A stretch of DNA of 20,286 bases from a virus: IMG/VR virus record IMGVR_UViG_3300047560_002067, positions 1 to 20,286 of that record; one strand, written 5' to 3'. Shown one piece after another: positions 12,209 to 18,830 of the stretch. The position numbers were made by a program, and so were the translations under genes. Position 1 is the first letter of the stretch; each line of letters starts with the position of its first letter. The notes beneath the pieces were generated by a model. It ran no database searches, was not told the DNA's origin, and saw only the letters and a list, made by a program, of their open reading frames with translations.

Positions 12209-12893
12209 CCGGCCTTACTGTCGTGGGTGCAAGGGGCAAGTGACCCCTGTGCTGGACACGAACAAGAACCAGCTGCTGAACTTCTTCACCTGTGAGCCTT
12301 GCGCTGTCAGCGGGAAGACCTCGCACTTCAGCCATCCGTTCGACTACACGGAGATGTTCAAGGGCAAGGGCTACAAGTTCATCCACCATCACCCAGACTA
12401 TCCCAAGGCGTTCCTCGATACAGACCTCTCCTTGCTCCCCCAGAGCCTTCAGACGGCTTCGGGATGGTCACCGTCCACCAAGGCAAGCATCCTGCTCCAC
12501 GGGACGACTGGGACGGGTAAGACGAGAACTGCGTGGCTCATCTTCAATCGCCTGTGGTTGCACAACTTCCCGGAACGGGCAGTATGGTTACCTATGCGGA
12601 AACTTGAAGCCTCCATCGAGAAGGGCTTTGAAGACCACAAGCACGGCAAGGTACTCGACTTCTTCTGCACCGTCCCACTCCTGGCGTTCGACGATCTGGG
12701 GAAGGAACGGTTGACTGCCCGCTTGGAGGCAGACCTGTTCGCCATCCTGGACGAACGCACCAGCAATCTCCGACCCACAATCATCACGACCAACTACAAT
12801 GGAACAACCCTCCTCGACAGGTTCAGCAACAAGGAAACAGGTGAAGCCTTCCTGCGCCGACTCCGTGAATACTACCACGCAGTTCACTCTTGA
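12186..12893 (+). CDS. DnaC-like AAA+ helicase loader with zinc finger (235 aa)
   Basis: Loads replicative helicase onto DNA at the origin. The N-terminus has CRGC (12-15) and CEPC (36-39), a four-Cys zinc site. The ATPase core has Walker A GTTGTGKT (106-113), Walker B LLAFDDLG (165-172), sensor 1 TTN (201-203) and an Arg-rich RRLREYY close to the C-terminus, where the arginine finger is expected. Length is as in DnaC-type loaders. It overlaps the initiator gene by 23 bases. A second ATG at 12198 is a possible alternative start. It forms the replication pair with the upstream winged-helix protein. Confidence 0.88.
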   Translation: MTTPMDSDRPYCRGCKGQVTPVLDTNKNQLLNFFTCEPCAVSGKTSHFSHPFDYTEMFKGKGYKFIHHHPDYPKAFLDTDLSLLPQSLQTASGWSPSTKASILLHGTTGTGKTRTAWLIFNRLWLHNFPERAVWLPMRKLEASIEKGFEDHKHGKVLDFFCTVPLLAFDDLGKERLTARLEADLFAILDERTSNLRPTIITTNYNGTTLLDRFSNKETGEAFLRRLREYYHAVHS

Positions 12894-13113
12894 GGCATTG
12901 GACTGCCGGTATCCGCTGACGCTTTGGAAGGTCAAGAGCCAGTCCAGCAGCTCCTACTATACGTCCAACATCCTAACGAACCAATGCAGTTGCGAACACT
13001 GGATGCGTCGCCTGTGGGACAAGCCGGAGGAGCAACGCATCTGCAAACATATCCGTGCTGCCCGTGAACAGGCGTTAACCGAATATCTGAAGGACTTGAA
13101 AAAAAGATATTGA
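12865..13113 (+). CDS. SWIM-type zinc-finger protein (82 aa)
   Basis: Contains CSC at 41-43 and CKH at 60-62, i.e. CxC-x16-CxH, the SWIM zinc-binding pattern found in DNA- or protein-binding proteins linked to recombination. The N-terminal part (TLEALDCRYPLTLWKVKSQS) is probably a small beta unit and the C-terminus is a basic helix. An ATG at 12799 is in frame, but its extra 22 residues overlap the loader gene and look like a shadow. I therefore use GTG 12865, which still overlaps by 29 bases. Its place in the replication operon suggests binding of DNA or a replication protein; unproven. Confidence 0.65.
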   Translation: MNTTTQFTLEALDCRYPLTLWKVKSQSSSSYYTSNILTNQCSCEHWMRRLWDKPEEQRICKHIRAAREQALTEYLKDLKKRY

Positions 13114-13150
13114 CCGCAGAACATTTAGTCCACATACACTTCACATCCTT

Positions 13151-13615
13151 ATGAAACGCATCCTATCACTCCTCCTGGCGTTCGCCTCCTGCGAAGCCAA
13201 GTCCATCGTCAATGAAGACCTCGTCCACAAGGTCGCCATCATTGAGTCCAACATCAACGACGATGCCATCAGCGATGGTGGTCGTAGCCTTGGTGCTTTC
13301 CAGATTAGCAAGGAGGCTTGGTCTGATGCCGTCGCCTACGATCAGGTTACTGCCGGCCCTCACGACTCGACCCTGCCGACCAACTGGAAGGTCTACGCCC
13401 ATAACTTCGATGTGGCGCATCGTGCAGCTGAACTCATCCTGCTGATGCACGAAGCCCGGATGATTCGCAACAAGATTAAGCCCACTCCTATGAAGTTGTA
13501 TATGGCTTACAATATGGGCTACAACCAAGCCTCCTCGTTCAACTTCAACGAGAACATCACCTTCGGCAAGCGGAAGGCCATCCTCCTGCGAGCCAAGCAA
13601 ATCCTTTCCAAGTAA
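13151..13615 (+). CDS. Exported lytic transglycosylase-like enzyme (154 aa)
   Basis: Residues 1-16 are a signal sequence (MKRILSLLLAFASC); Cys14 makes it a possible, loosely matching lipobox. The mature part fits the lysozyme-like transglycosylase fold: Glu32 in AIIESN (catalytic), GAFQI at 48-52, and MAYNMGYN at 118-125. Such enzymes cleave the MurNAc-GlcNAc bond of peptidoglycan. It is placed among replication and recombination genes rather than beside the holin at 18796. It could be the endolysin (signal-dependent export) or a DNA-entry muralytic enzyme. The leader CACATACACTTCACATCC is C/A-rich, with no Shine-Dalgarno site. Confidence 0.78.
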   Translation: MKRILSLLLAFASCEAKSIVNEDLVHKVAIIESNINDDAISDGGRSLGAFQISKEAWSDAVAYDQVTAGPHDSTLPTNWKVYAHNFDVAHRAAELILLMHEARMIRNKIKPTPMKLYMAYNMGYNQASSFNFNENITFGKRKAILLRAKQILSK

Positions 13616-13631
13616 CTTTCCTCCCACCACA

Positions 13632-13931
13632 ATGAGCAACCCAATAAAAGACATCCGGTCGCTGCTCCGCATCACCAATGCGGAAGTGGATCGTGCCGAA
13701 GCCCAGTCCCACGCCAACGAAACCCAGGTCGCCTATCTGTCCGAAAAGATGGAGAAGGTCTTCCACAACCTCCGTGAGTTCAATATGCTCCACGGGCGTG
13801 ACCTCCACCCCGAAGTCCTCGATGCGTTCAACGCAGCTTGGCGTTCCCACGAAGCCTCCTTCGACGTGTGGAAGTCCTACAACAAGGAAATCCCTCTCAT
13901 CCAATACAATAACCTCAACGACGATATCTAA
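13632..13931 (+). CDS. Helical hypothetical protein (99 aa)
   Basis: Almost entirely helical with a coiled-coil-like stretch from about 12 to 60 (ITNAEVDRAEAQSHANETQ, then LSEKMEKVFHNLREF). No motif points to a function. The ATG is preceded by TTTCCTCCCACCACA, a C/A-rich leader. Its stop lies four bases before the Rad52-like ATG (CTAATCCTATG), so the two are probably co-translated and may act together. The DNA is also open in a second frame, but that frame is the upstream tail of the next gene. Confidence 0.7.
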   Translation: MSNPIKDIRSLLRITNAEVDRAEAQSHANETQVAYLSEKMEKVFHNLREFNMLHGRDLHPEVLDAFNAAWRSHEASFDVWKSYNKEIPLIQYNNLNDDI

Positions 13932-13935
13932 TCCT

Positions 13936-14805
13936 ATGACCAAAGAACAACAGATTGAAATGCTCAAGCAACTCCGCGCCCCGTTCCCTGCTGACCGCAT
14001 CGAGTGGCGACTCCAGTCCTCCGGCGAAAAGCAGGACGGCAGCATCTGGGCAAAGTGCCTGTGCTATATCGACAACCGTGCTGCTATGGAACGCCTGGAT
14101 GAAGTGTTCGGCACTTGCTGGTCGCACAGCGAGGAGTTCATCCAGATCGGCAACCAAGCCGTCTGCACGGTGACCATCACCATCGAGTATATGAACGGCG
14201 AGGAAGGTCGTCCGCTGTTCCCCCATCGCTCCGTGTCCGGCAGCTGTGCCGTCGAAGCCAACGGCGACATCGACCCGTTCAAGTCGGCTGCCTCTGGTGC
14301 TATGAAGCGAGCCGTCGTGAACCTGGGCATCGGGCGCTACCTGTATGAGTTGCCCGAAGCGTGGGCTATCATCACCAACGATGGCAAGTACGAGGGCAAG
14401 ACCAAGAACCAGACCCGCTTCCGTTGGAATCCTCCGTCCCTTCCCGCTTGGGCCGGTGGCGATGGTGCTGAGTCTCCTGCTCCCGCCCAGCGTTCCTATC
14501 AAGCCCCTGTAGCCTCTGCCCCTGCTCCTGCTCCCGTGGAGTCCGACGGCACTTGGCGTACTGTCGTCATCCCGTTCGGCAAGCAGAAGGGTCAGACCCT
14601 TGGTCAGCTGCCTCCGGCTTCCCTCAAGTGGTGGCGCGAGAACTACCAGCCAAAGCCATACAACGGCAAGATTTCTGCCAAGGACAAGGCGTTCCGTGAC
14701 GCTCTCGACCAGTCGGCTGGTGCTTACGCTCCGATGCCAGGTCTGCCCACGGCATCCACCGATGAGGTGGTTACCGATAACCCCATCGACGACGTTCCGT
14801 TCTGA
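13936..14805 (+). CDS. Rad52-like single-strand annealing protein with ExoX-like segment and SSB-like tail (289 aa)
   Basis: Anneals complementary single strands during phage recombination. Residues 1-145 match the Rad52/Rad22 core: IEWRLQSS, YIDNRAAMERLDEVFG at about 44-59, and SGAMKRAVVNLGIGRYLYELP at 120-140. A Pro/Ala linker (178-203) leads to a short domain, VIPFGKQKGQTLGQLPPASL, then KWWREN (211-236). This resembles the small domain found at the C-terminus of ExoX-type exonucleases. The last residues, DDVPF, mimic the conserved tail of bacterial SSB (DDIPF). The start at ATG 13936 excludes an upstream open stretch that overlaps the 99-aa gene. Partner of the RecE-like nuclease. Confidence 0.88.
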   Translation: MTKEQQIEMLKQLRAPFPADRIEWRLQSSGEKQDGSIWAKCLCYIDNRAAMERLDEVFGTCWSHSEEFIQIGNQAVCTVTITIEYMNGEEGRPLFPHRSVSGSCAVEANGDIDPFKSAASGAMKRAVVNLGIGRYLYELPEAWAIITNDGKYEGKTKNQTRFRWNPPSLPAWAGGDGAESPAPAQRSYQAPVASAPAPAPVESDGTWRTVVIPFGKQKGQTLGQLPPASLKWWRENYQPKPYNGKISAKDKAFRDALDQSAGAYAPMPGLPTASTDEVVTDNPIDDVPF

Positions 14806-14806
14806 T

Positions 14807-14974
14807 ATGGACAACACGCACATCGACGAAGACGAGTGGGAAACCCTCGACGAAAAGACTGGGTCTAAGTCCAAGACCGAGTTCGTGATCGTACAGGAAG
14901 TCCGTGCCTTGCCGGACATCTCCGACGACGAAGTTATGGCTATCCTCAACTACGCTCTGCGTATCAACAAGTGA
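14807..14974 (+). CDS. Small acidic hypothetical protein (55 aa)
   Basis: A 55-residue acidic protein. The N-terminus is rich in Asp/Glu (THIDEDEWETLDEK); the C-terminal half (LPDISDDEVMAILNYALR) looks like one amphipathic helix. The ATG is one base after the annealing-protein stop. Its own stop overlaps the next GTG start (GTGA). Unknown function; co-translation suggests a link to its neighbours. Confidence 0.65.
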   Translation: MDNTHIDEDEWETLDEKTGSKSKTEFVIVQEVRALPDISDDEVMAILNYALRINK

Positions 14975-15417
14975 GCAAACTGCTGTCCCCTAATCGGGTG
15001 CGTGAACTGATGAGTCAGTACGCACAGCCAGTCGTTGTCGAAAGGAAGCCACGATCCAAGTCCGGGAAGATTAAGTGTGCCTACGAGATGCTCACCAAAA
15101 GCAACTCGACCTTGCGGGCTGCGTCCCAGTCCTGGGGCGTGGCTATCGCCAGCATCCGGCAGTACGCCAAGGACAACCATCTCCCGTTTGTATGGACTGC
15201 CGATGGTCTGGTGGAGCAAGCCAAGCAGCTCGTAGCCAGCGGTAACTACAAGAACGTACGGCACGGTCTGCGTACACGGGTAGCCTATGAGTTGGCGAAG
15301 ACCCACGGGGTCAGCCAGGCTTGCCGTATGGCTGGAACGACCCGGCGCGGTCTGTACTACTACTGCGAGAGGTATCAGTTGCCTACTCCTCTTCGTCTTG
15401 CGGGGGTGCAATCGTGA
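14971..15417 (+). CDS. Tandem helix-turn-helix protein (148 aa)
   Basis: Two related helix-turn-helix-like units are visible. Residues about 38-72 (AYEMLTKSNSTLRAASQSWG, then a second helix ending QYAKDNHLP) and 104-140 (AYELAKTHGVSQACRMAG, ending CERYQLP) share the A-Y-E-x-x-K opening and Y/H-x-L-P end. The N-terminus and linker are basic. A DNA-binding, possibly regulatory, role is likely. It starts with GTG overlapping the previous stop. It resembles in design the 112-aa protein at 16348-16686. The C-terminus is AGVQS, part of a repeated gene-junction sequence. Confidence 0.68.
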   Translation: MSKLLSPNRVRELMSQYAQPVVVERKPRSKSGKIKCAYEMLTKSNSTLRAASQSWGVAIASIRQYAKDNHLPFVWTADGLVEQAKQLVASGNYKNVRHGLRTRVAYELAKTHGVSQACRMAGTTRRGLYYYCERYQLPTPLRLAGVQS

Positions 15418-15650
15418 AGCAGCTAATCAACCGACTTGGGTTCGGTGCTTACGCAGAGAACATCATCGTCAACTACCTTGAGGACTGGGGCGATGTTCTT
15501 CGCAACAGCACACAAGGCACTCACACGATTGAGCGAGACGACTACACAGTCAACGCCTCTTGGGGGTACGACAACTTGCACATCACGATCCGCGCCTATG
15601 TCGAGGGTGATGGCTGGCAATCCCTTGAACAGAACATCAAAATCAAATGA
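15414..15650 (+). CDS. Hypothetical protein (78 aa)
   Basis: The GTG start overlaps the previous stop (GTGA) and is preceded by GGGGGTGCAATC, one copy of the junction cassette. The protein has a helical N-terminus (LINRLGFGAYAENIIVNYLED) and a beta-rich C-terminal part (YTVNASWGYDNLHITIRAYV). No family is recognised. Its stop overlaps the start of the 38-residue membrane protein (ATGA). Confidence 0.68.
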   Translation: MKQLINRLGFGAYAENIIVNYLEDWGDVLRNSTQGTHTIERDDYTVNASWGYDNLHITIRAYVEGDGWQSLEQNIKIK

Positions 15651-15763
15651 ACGACGACGATAACGAAAAGATTATTAACAGGCTTTGTCTAACTTTTTTT
15701 CTGTCTGGACTAACAGTAGGTCTGACCATCCTAAACATCGTCTTGTTGTTCCAAAATAAATGA
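15647..15763 (+). CDS. Small single-span membrane protein (38 aa)
   Basis: This short frame fills a gap exactly. Its ATG overlaps the previous stop and its TGA overlaps the next ATG (both ATGA). The N-terminal 13 residues are polar (MNDDDNEKIINR). Residues about 13-34 are a continuous hydrophobic segment (CLTFFLSGLTVGLTILNIVL), followed by QNK. A negatively charged N-terminus and a single span are all that can be said. Function is unknown; a small inhibitor or membrane-anchored regulator is possible. Confidence 0.75.
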   Translation: MNDDDNEKIINRLCLTFFLSGLTVGLTILNIVLLFQNK

Positions 15764-15975
15764 GAAACCTTAACAAGCCACTTCGCTACAATGTAGCCAG
15801 CATCCAGGCACAGCAGACGCTGGGCGGTGATGTGATGGTCGCTGACGAGAATGGACAGTATGTTGAATGGCGCGACTATCAATGGCTGCTGTCCGAGGTA
15901 GATCGCCTCAAGAACAACATCGCCTATCTCGACAAGAAACTGGATGACGAGTTGGACAAGGGGGTGCAGTCGTGA
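15760..15975 (+). CDS. Coiled-coil hypothetical protein (71 aa)
   Basis: The middle reads NGQYVEWRDYQWLLSEVDRL (about 31-50), followed by a coiled-coil tail. The same pattern (NGKWVKWEDYARLKAEVERL) occurs in the 79-aa protein at 16112-16351, so the two are paralogues. Similar small phage proteins with a GxxVxWxDY-helix layout exist, of unknown function. It starts with ATGA overlap and ends KGVQS within the junction cassette AAGGGGGTGCAGTCGTGAG. Confidence 0.72.
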   Translation: MRNLNKPLRYNVASIQAQQTLGGDVMVADENGQYVEWRDYQWLLSEVDRLKNNIAYLDKKLDDELDKGVQS

Positions 15976-16115
15976 GCCGCAAGAACCCTTACGAAGCAGG
16001 AACAATCAAAGCGACCACTTGGGCTTTGCTAAAGCCTGTCCGACAAGCGGAAGCCAAACGCAGGAAGAACACAAAGGGTGCTTTTGGTAAATCCAAGAAG
16101 GGTGACCAGCCGTGA
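15972..16115 (+). CDS. Small basic protein (47 aa)
   Basis: A 47-residue, very basic protein with Lys/Arg clusters (KPVRQAEAKRRKNTKG, about 21-36; KSKKGDQP at the end). It starts with GTG overlapping the previous stop behind AAGGGGGTGCAGTC, and its own stop overlaps the next GTG. No domain is recognised. Nucleic-acid contact is plausible from charge alone. Confidence 0.65.
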   Translation: MSRKNPYEAGTIKATTWALLKPVRQAEAKRRKNTKGAFGKSKKGDQP

Positions 16116-16351
16116 GCGAGCCGAAGCGATACCAGCGTTGCTACCACAAGGACTACATCCCAGAAGGGATGGAGGAACACTACAACGGCAAGTGGGTCAA
16201 GTGGGAGGACTACGCCCGCCTCAAGGCCGAGGTCGAGCGGCTGACCAAGGCGGGGGATGAACTTGAGCGAGTCCTTACCAGTCGTATTTCATCTTATGAA
16301 GTCGGCAACGCATCGCACGAATGGCGGTCAGCCAAGGGGGTGCAGTCGTGA
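16112..16351 (+). CDS. Coiled-coil hypothetical protein (79 aa), paralogue of the 71-aa protein
   Basis: Contains NGKWVKWEDYARLKAEVERL (about 25-44), matching the 71-aa protein at 15760-15975, and a heptad-like helix after it. The N-terminus (KRYQRCYHKDYIPEGMEE) differs. It starts with GTG overlapping the preceding stop. It ends KGVQS inside a second exact copy of the 19-base junction cassette. The pair probably arose by duplication of a gene together with its 3' junction. Confidence 0.72.
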   Translation: MSEPKRYQRCYHKDYIPEGMEEHYNGKWVKWEDYARLKAEVERLTKAGDELERVLTSRISSYEVGNASHEWRSAKGVQS

Positions 16352-16686
16352 GTTCCTCCGGCAAGAACACCCTTGGGTATGGCAAGACCAAGGCAGCAAT
16401 CCACGAAGCCCATAAGAAGGGAATGACCTTGCGTGAGGCATCCACCCATTACGGGATTACCTACGCCTCCGCTTATGGAGCTGCCGTTCGATCTGGACTC
16501 AAGTTCCGACCAGACAACAACCGCGCCAAGTACGGTCACGTCAAACTGATGGTAATCTACGAGGCTAACTCCGGGCTTACCCTGTCCGAGATCGCCAAGA
16601 AGCACAACCTTTCTATGTCCTCCGTTCGCAACGTGAACATCAAGTGCCAACTTGGAATCAAAGGACGTAACAAGAAAAGACTATGA
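16348..16686 (+). CDS. Tandem helix-turn-helix protein (112 aa)
   Basis: Two HTH-like units. The first spans about residues 17-54 (KAAIHEAHKKGMTLREASTH, then YGITYASAYG). The second spans about 66-102 (LMVIYEANSGLTLSEIAKKH, then NLSMSSVRN). The linker and tail are basic (KGRNKKRL). This points to DNA binding. The GTG start at 16348 lies in the third junction cassette; a frame extending to 16321 is open but duplicates the end of the previous gene. Its stop overlaps the next ATG (ATGA). It is similar in architecture to the 148-aa protein at 14971. Confidence 0.7.
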   Translation: MSSSGKNTLGYGKTKAAIHEAHKKGMTLREASTHYGITYASAYGAAVRSGLKFRPDNNRAKYGHVKLMVIYEANSGLTLSEIAKKHNLSMSSVRNVNIKCQLGIKGRNKKRL

Positions 16687-17438
16687 GCGAAAAATACGAC
16701 ATCGTCGCTATGGGCGACAACCACGGAGACCTGGCTTGCGAGGACACGCTCGATGCCATTATGGAGTTCGTCAAGCGTGTGAAGCCTAAGTACCGGGTTC
16801 ACCTTGGCGACAACTGGGACTTCCGATGGGGTCGGCGTGGAGTAGACAAACATTCCGCAGAGGCAAAGCAAGGTATGGAGGAAGACCTCCAGGCTGGCAT
16901 CCGTTGGATTAAGCGTTACAGACCTACCCACTTCTTGATGGGTAACCACGACGACAGAATCCGTCAAATCATCAACAACACGGACTCGATCAAGGATAAG
17001 GAGGATATGCAGAAGTTGTGGGATACTATGATGCGGACTCTGCGTGAGGTAGGGTGCAAGGTCATCAAACAGTACAACGTGAAGACCGGGCGTATCCGAA
17101 TCGGCCCTATCATCTTCATCCACGGGTTCTCACACGGACAGAACGCCTTGCTCAAGGATGCCCGTACATTCGGTATTCCTGGCGGTGGCTTCTGTATGGG
17201 TCATTTGCATCGCCTTGAGCAGCTGAACATCGAGTACTTCGATGGCGGTGCAGCTTGGCTCTGTGGCTGGGCGGGCCGGCAGGAGGATGCCGACTACTCG
17301 TTCCGTATGCCAGGAAGCCTACGCTGGCAGAACGGATTTATGTACTTCGTGGTTGATGGTGACCACTACATCGGTAAACAAGCACACCGCTTCGGGGATG
17401 GCTGGTACTTCCCCAATGGCGACATATACAAAAAATGA
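16683..17438 (+). CDS. Calcineurin-like metallophosphoesterase (251 aa)
   Basis: Two-metal phosphoesterase fold. It shows GDNHGD at 11-16 (variant of the DxH motif), LGDNWD at 41-46, GNHDDR at 87-92, a His-Gly pair in IFIHGFSHG, and GHLHR near 173-177. The motif order and spacing are standard for the family. Phage members act on nucleotides, RNA ends or DNA, and the substrate cannot be read from the sequence. The ATG overlaps the previous stop, and the gene belongs to the rightward operon. Confidence 0.9.
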   Translation: MSEKYDIVAMGDNHGDLACEDTLDAIMEFVKRVKPKYRVHLGDNWDFRWGRRGVDKHSAEAKQGMEEDLQAGIRWIKRYRPTHFLMGNHDDRIRQIINNTDSIKDKEDMQKLWDTMMRTLREVGCKVIKQYNVKTGRIRIGPIIFIHGFSHGQNALLKDARTFGIPGGGFCMGHLHRLEQLNIEYFDGGAAWLCGWAGRQEDADYSFRMPGSLRWQNGFMYFVVDGDHYIGKQAHRFGDGWYFPNGDIYKK

Positions 17439-17728
17439 ACGAACCATCTGAACTAGAAGAACGCGCCAAGTCCCTAGGTATGAACCTGGACAGGCTTCGT
17501 GAGGTGCTTAAGGCCGGTTTCTCCGAGCCTTCCTATGACTTGATGCCTCGCACCAATTCACGGGATAACCCTAACCGCAACCTGTGCAACCCGAAGGGTA
17601 CAGGTATCTGGTACGTCAAGTACACCCACAACGGTGTGCGTATCAGCAGGAAACTCTGTTCCGATCTGGAACAGGCGCGTAAGATGCGTGACGAGTTCTT
17701 CGCTGAAATCAACTACTACAAAGAATGA
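17435..17728 (+). CDS. AP2-like DNA-binding candidate (97 aa)
   Basis: Residues about 53-90 (GTGIWYVKYTHNGVRISRKL, then Leu-Glu-Gln-Ala-Arg and a closing helix) have the three strands plus helix layout of AP2/integrase arm-type DNA-binding domains, which in phages appear alone or with HNH nucleases. No nuclease motif is present, so it may be a stand-alone binding domain or a degraded homing-endonuclease remnant. The N-terminal part is helical. It overlaps its neighbours by ATGA at both ends. Confidence 0.6.
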   Translation: MNEPSELEERAKSLGMNLDRLREVLKAGFSEPSYDLMPRTNSRDNPNRNLCNPKGTGIWYVKYTHNGVRISRKLCSDLEQARKMRDEFFAEINYYKE

Positions 17729-17925
17729 TTCACGAGTTCAACAGACCCATCCCGGTGAAGACTCCGCTTGGCTACGGGTATCTCCTGTATGTCCAAGCAG
17801 CTGGGCTTTACTGCAACGACATCTTCGCCGTGGTCCTGGAGAAGGACGGGATGATTCGCCATATGCTGACGCATCAGTTCGCCATCATCAAGAACGACAC
17901 CTTCGACATCGAGAACAATGAGTGA
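17725..17925 (+). CDS. Hypothetical protein (66 aa)
   Basis: Small beta-rich protein (VKTPLGYGYLLYVQAAGLYC, then DIFAVVLEKDGMIRHMLTHQ), compatible with a small barrel. No catalytic or metal motif is apparent. The ATG overlaps the previous stop and its end overlaps the next gene by eight bases. Not recognised. Confidence 0.72.
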   Translation: MIHEFNRPIPVKTPLGYGYLLYVQAAGLYCNDIFAVVLEKDGMIRHMLTHQFAIIKNDTFDIENNE

Positions 17926-18103
17926 CATCTCCAAGTGCGACGGCTTCATCAAGGACGTGATGTGTCCCAACAAGGACAACTGCCTACGCTACAACATCAA
18001 GGCTGACGATCTATGGCAGTCCTGGATTAGACCAGAGGTCAAAGACAACGGGCAGTGCCGTTCATTCCTCAAGGACTATGGCAAAGACCAAAAGCGTAAT
18101 TGA
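17918..18103 (+). CDS. Four-Cys small phage protein (61 aa)
   Basis: Cys7, Cys16, Cys22 and Cys47 with the pattern CPNKDNCLRY, later QSW and GQC. This is a layout I recall from many small phage proteins that probably bind zinc. Function is unknown. It overlaps the next gene by 26 bases. The C-terminus (DYGKDQKRN) is basic and may be dispensable. Confidence 0.72.
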   Translation: MSDISKCDGFIKDVMCPNKDNCLRYNIKADDLWQSWIRPEVKDNGQCRSFLKDYGKDQKRN

Positions 18104-18350
18104 GGCTCTGCGGGAGTACGTCAACCGCCACTCTGGAGAGGAGGATGTTCCTGCCGGGTTCTACAGCAGGGACGAGTGCGTACAGATGATGAAGTGCAGC
18201 AAGAAGCAGTTCACGACCTTGGCGCGTAAGATGGTCAAGGAGGGTGTCTGCAAGGTTCGTGTCTTCAAACGCTACAAGACGAAACGCATCTACAGCATCC
18301 CGTACTACTCGTTCGATTCGGCTGCCAGCAAGTTGATTGGTCTGAAATAG
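18078..18350 (+). CDS. Winged-helix-like hypothetical protein (90 aa)
   Basis: Residues about 28-66 (FYSRDECVQMMKCSKKQFTT, then LARKMVKEGVCKV) look like a helix-turn-helix, followed by a wing-like strand pair (VRVFKRYKTKRIYSIPYYSF). The protein is basic. It is the last gene of the rightward operon; a terminator follows about 90 bases later. A late regulator is a reasonable guess from position. Confidence 0.65.
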   Translation: MAKTKSVIEALREYVNRHSGEEDVPAGFYSRDECVQMMKCSKKQFTTLARKMVKEGVCKVRVFKRYKTKRIYSIPYYSFDSAASKLIGLK

Positions 18351-18442
18351 CGACCAGTCCTGCTGGTGGGCCGCAGGGTGGTCTATCTTGAGGAGCGTCC
18401 TTATATGAGCCACGCACAACATCAACACCCACCCGCCCGTTC

Positions 18443-18470
18443 AAGATGACGTACTATGCGTCGTCTTTCT
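18443..18470 (+). terminator. Terminator of the rightward operon
   Basis: AAGATGACG pairs with CGTCGTCTT (one G-T pair) around a 7-base loop, followed by TCTTTG. The U tract is short, but the hairpin lies between convergent operons where a terminator is expected. Confidence 0.6.
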
Positions 18471-18503
18471 TTGTCCGTCAAGCCGGACGCAGTACAACCT
18501 TGT

Positions 18504-18830
18504 TCACGCCTTCTTCACAAGACGGACGACAAGGCCGGTAGCCATAATCAACGACGAGATTGCCATCGCATAGGCGACCTCGATTGAGATTCGCAGGGCA
18601 AGCGTTGCGCTGTTCAGATCGTGTTCAAGCGTGGCATCGTCTGACTTGAAGGACTTGCCCCCATCGACGATAATCAACGCCATCGTCTTGGAAGACCCCA
18701 GGCTATCCAAGGTGAACTGGATGATGTATGCCGTGTACAACGCACAGGCACAGGAAAGGAACAGGATGACTCCCACAGACCAGACCAGATTGCGGTCAGC
18801 GTTTACGCTTTGTACGCTTGGTTTTTCCAT
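18504..18830 (-). CDS. Two-span membrane protein of the lysis block (108 aa)
   Basis: Two hydrophobic segments, about residues 16-38 (VWSVGVILFLSCACALYTAY) and 82-104 (SIEVAYAMAISSLIMATGLV), flank a polar loop. The C-terminus is basic (VRLVKKA). It overlaps the holin candidate by 35 bases. An antiholin, second holin or host-membrane factor is possible; no family is recognised. Confidence 0.7.
   Translation of the reverse strand: MEKPSVQSVNADRNLVWSVGVILFLSCACALYTAYIIQFTLDSLGSSKTMALIIVDGGKSFKSDDATLEHDLNSATLALRISIEVAYAMAISSLIMATGLVVRLVKKA

Larger units (their letters stand above)
15402..16352 (+). repeat. Gene-junction cassette, three copies
   Basis: GGGGGTGCARTCGTGA occurs at 15402-15417, 15960-15975 and 16336-16351. 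In copies two and three, 19 bases (AAGGGGGTGCAGTCGTGAG) are identical. Each copy encodes the C-terminal GVQS and stop of one gene. It also supplies the GTG start of the next, and an AAGGGGG-like site about seven bases before that start. Confidence 0.88.

Noticed and set aside
13166-13717. Minus-strand open frame (183 codons)
   Set aside because: Antisense to the transglycosylase gene and the following gene; Val/Asp/Gly-rich shadow composition.
13915-14949. Long minus-strand open frame (344 codons)
   Set aside because: Lies opposite the clearly identified Rad52-like gene and has low-complexity Ser/Arg/Gly composition; a shadow frame.
16557-17123. Minus-strand open frame (188 codons)
   Set aside because: Antisense to the metallophosphoesterase, which carries all family motifs.
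17435-17728. Integrase or homing endonuclease
   Set aside because: Only an AP2-like binding domain is visible; no tyrosine-recombinase or HNH catalytic residues are present.
18350-18440. tRNA-like or structured RNA in the convergent gap
   Set aside because: Small hairpins such as CCAG-TCCTG-CTGG are present but no cloverleaf or anticodon arm could be built.
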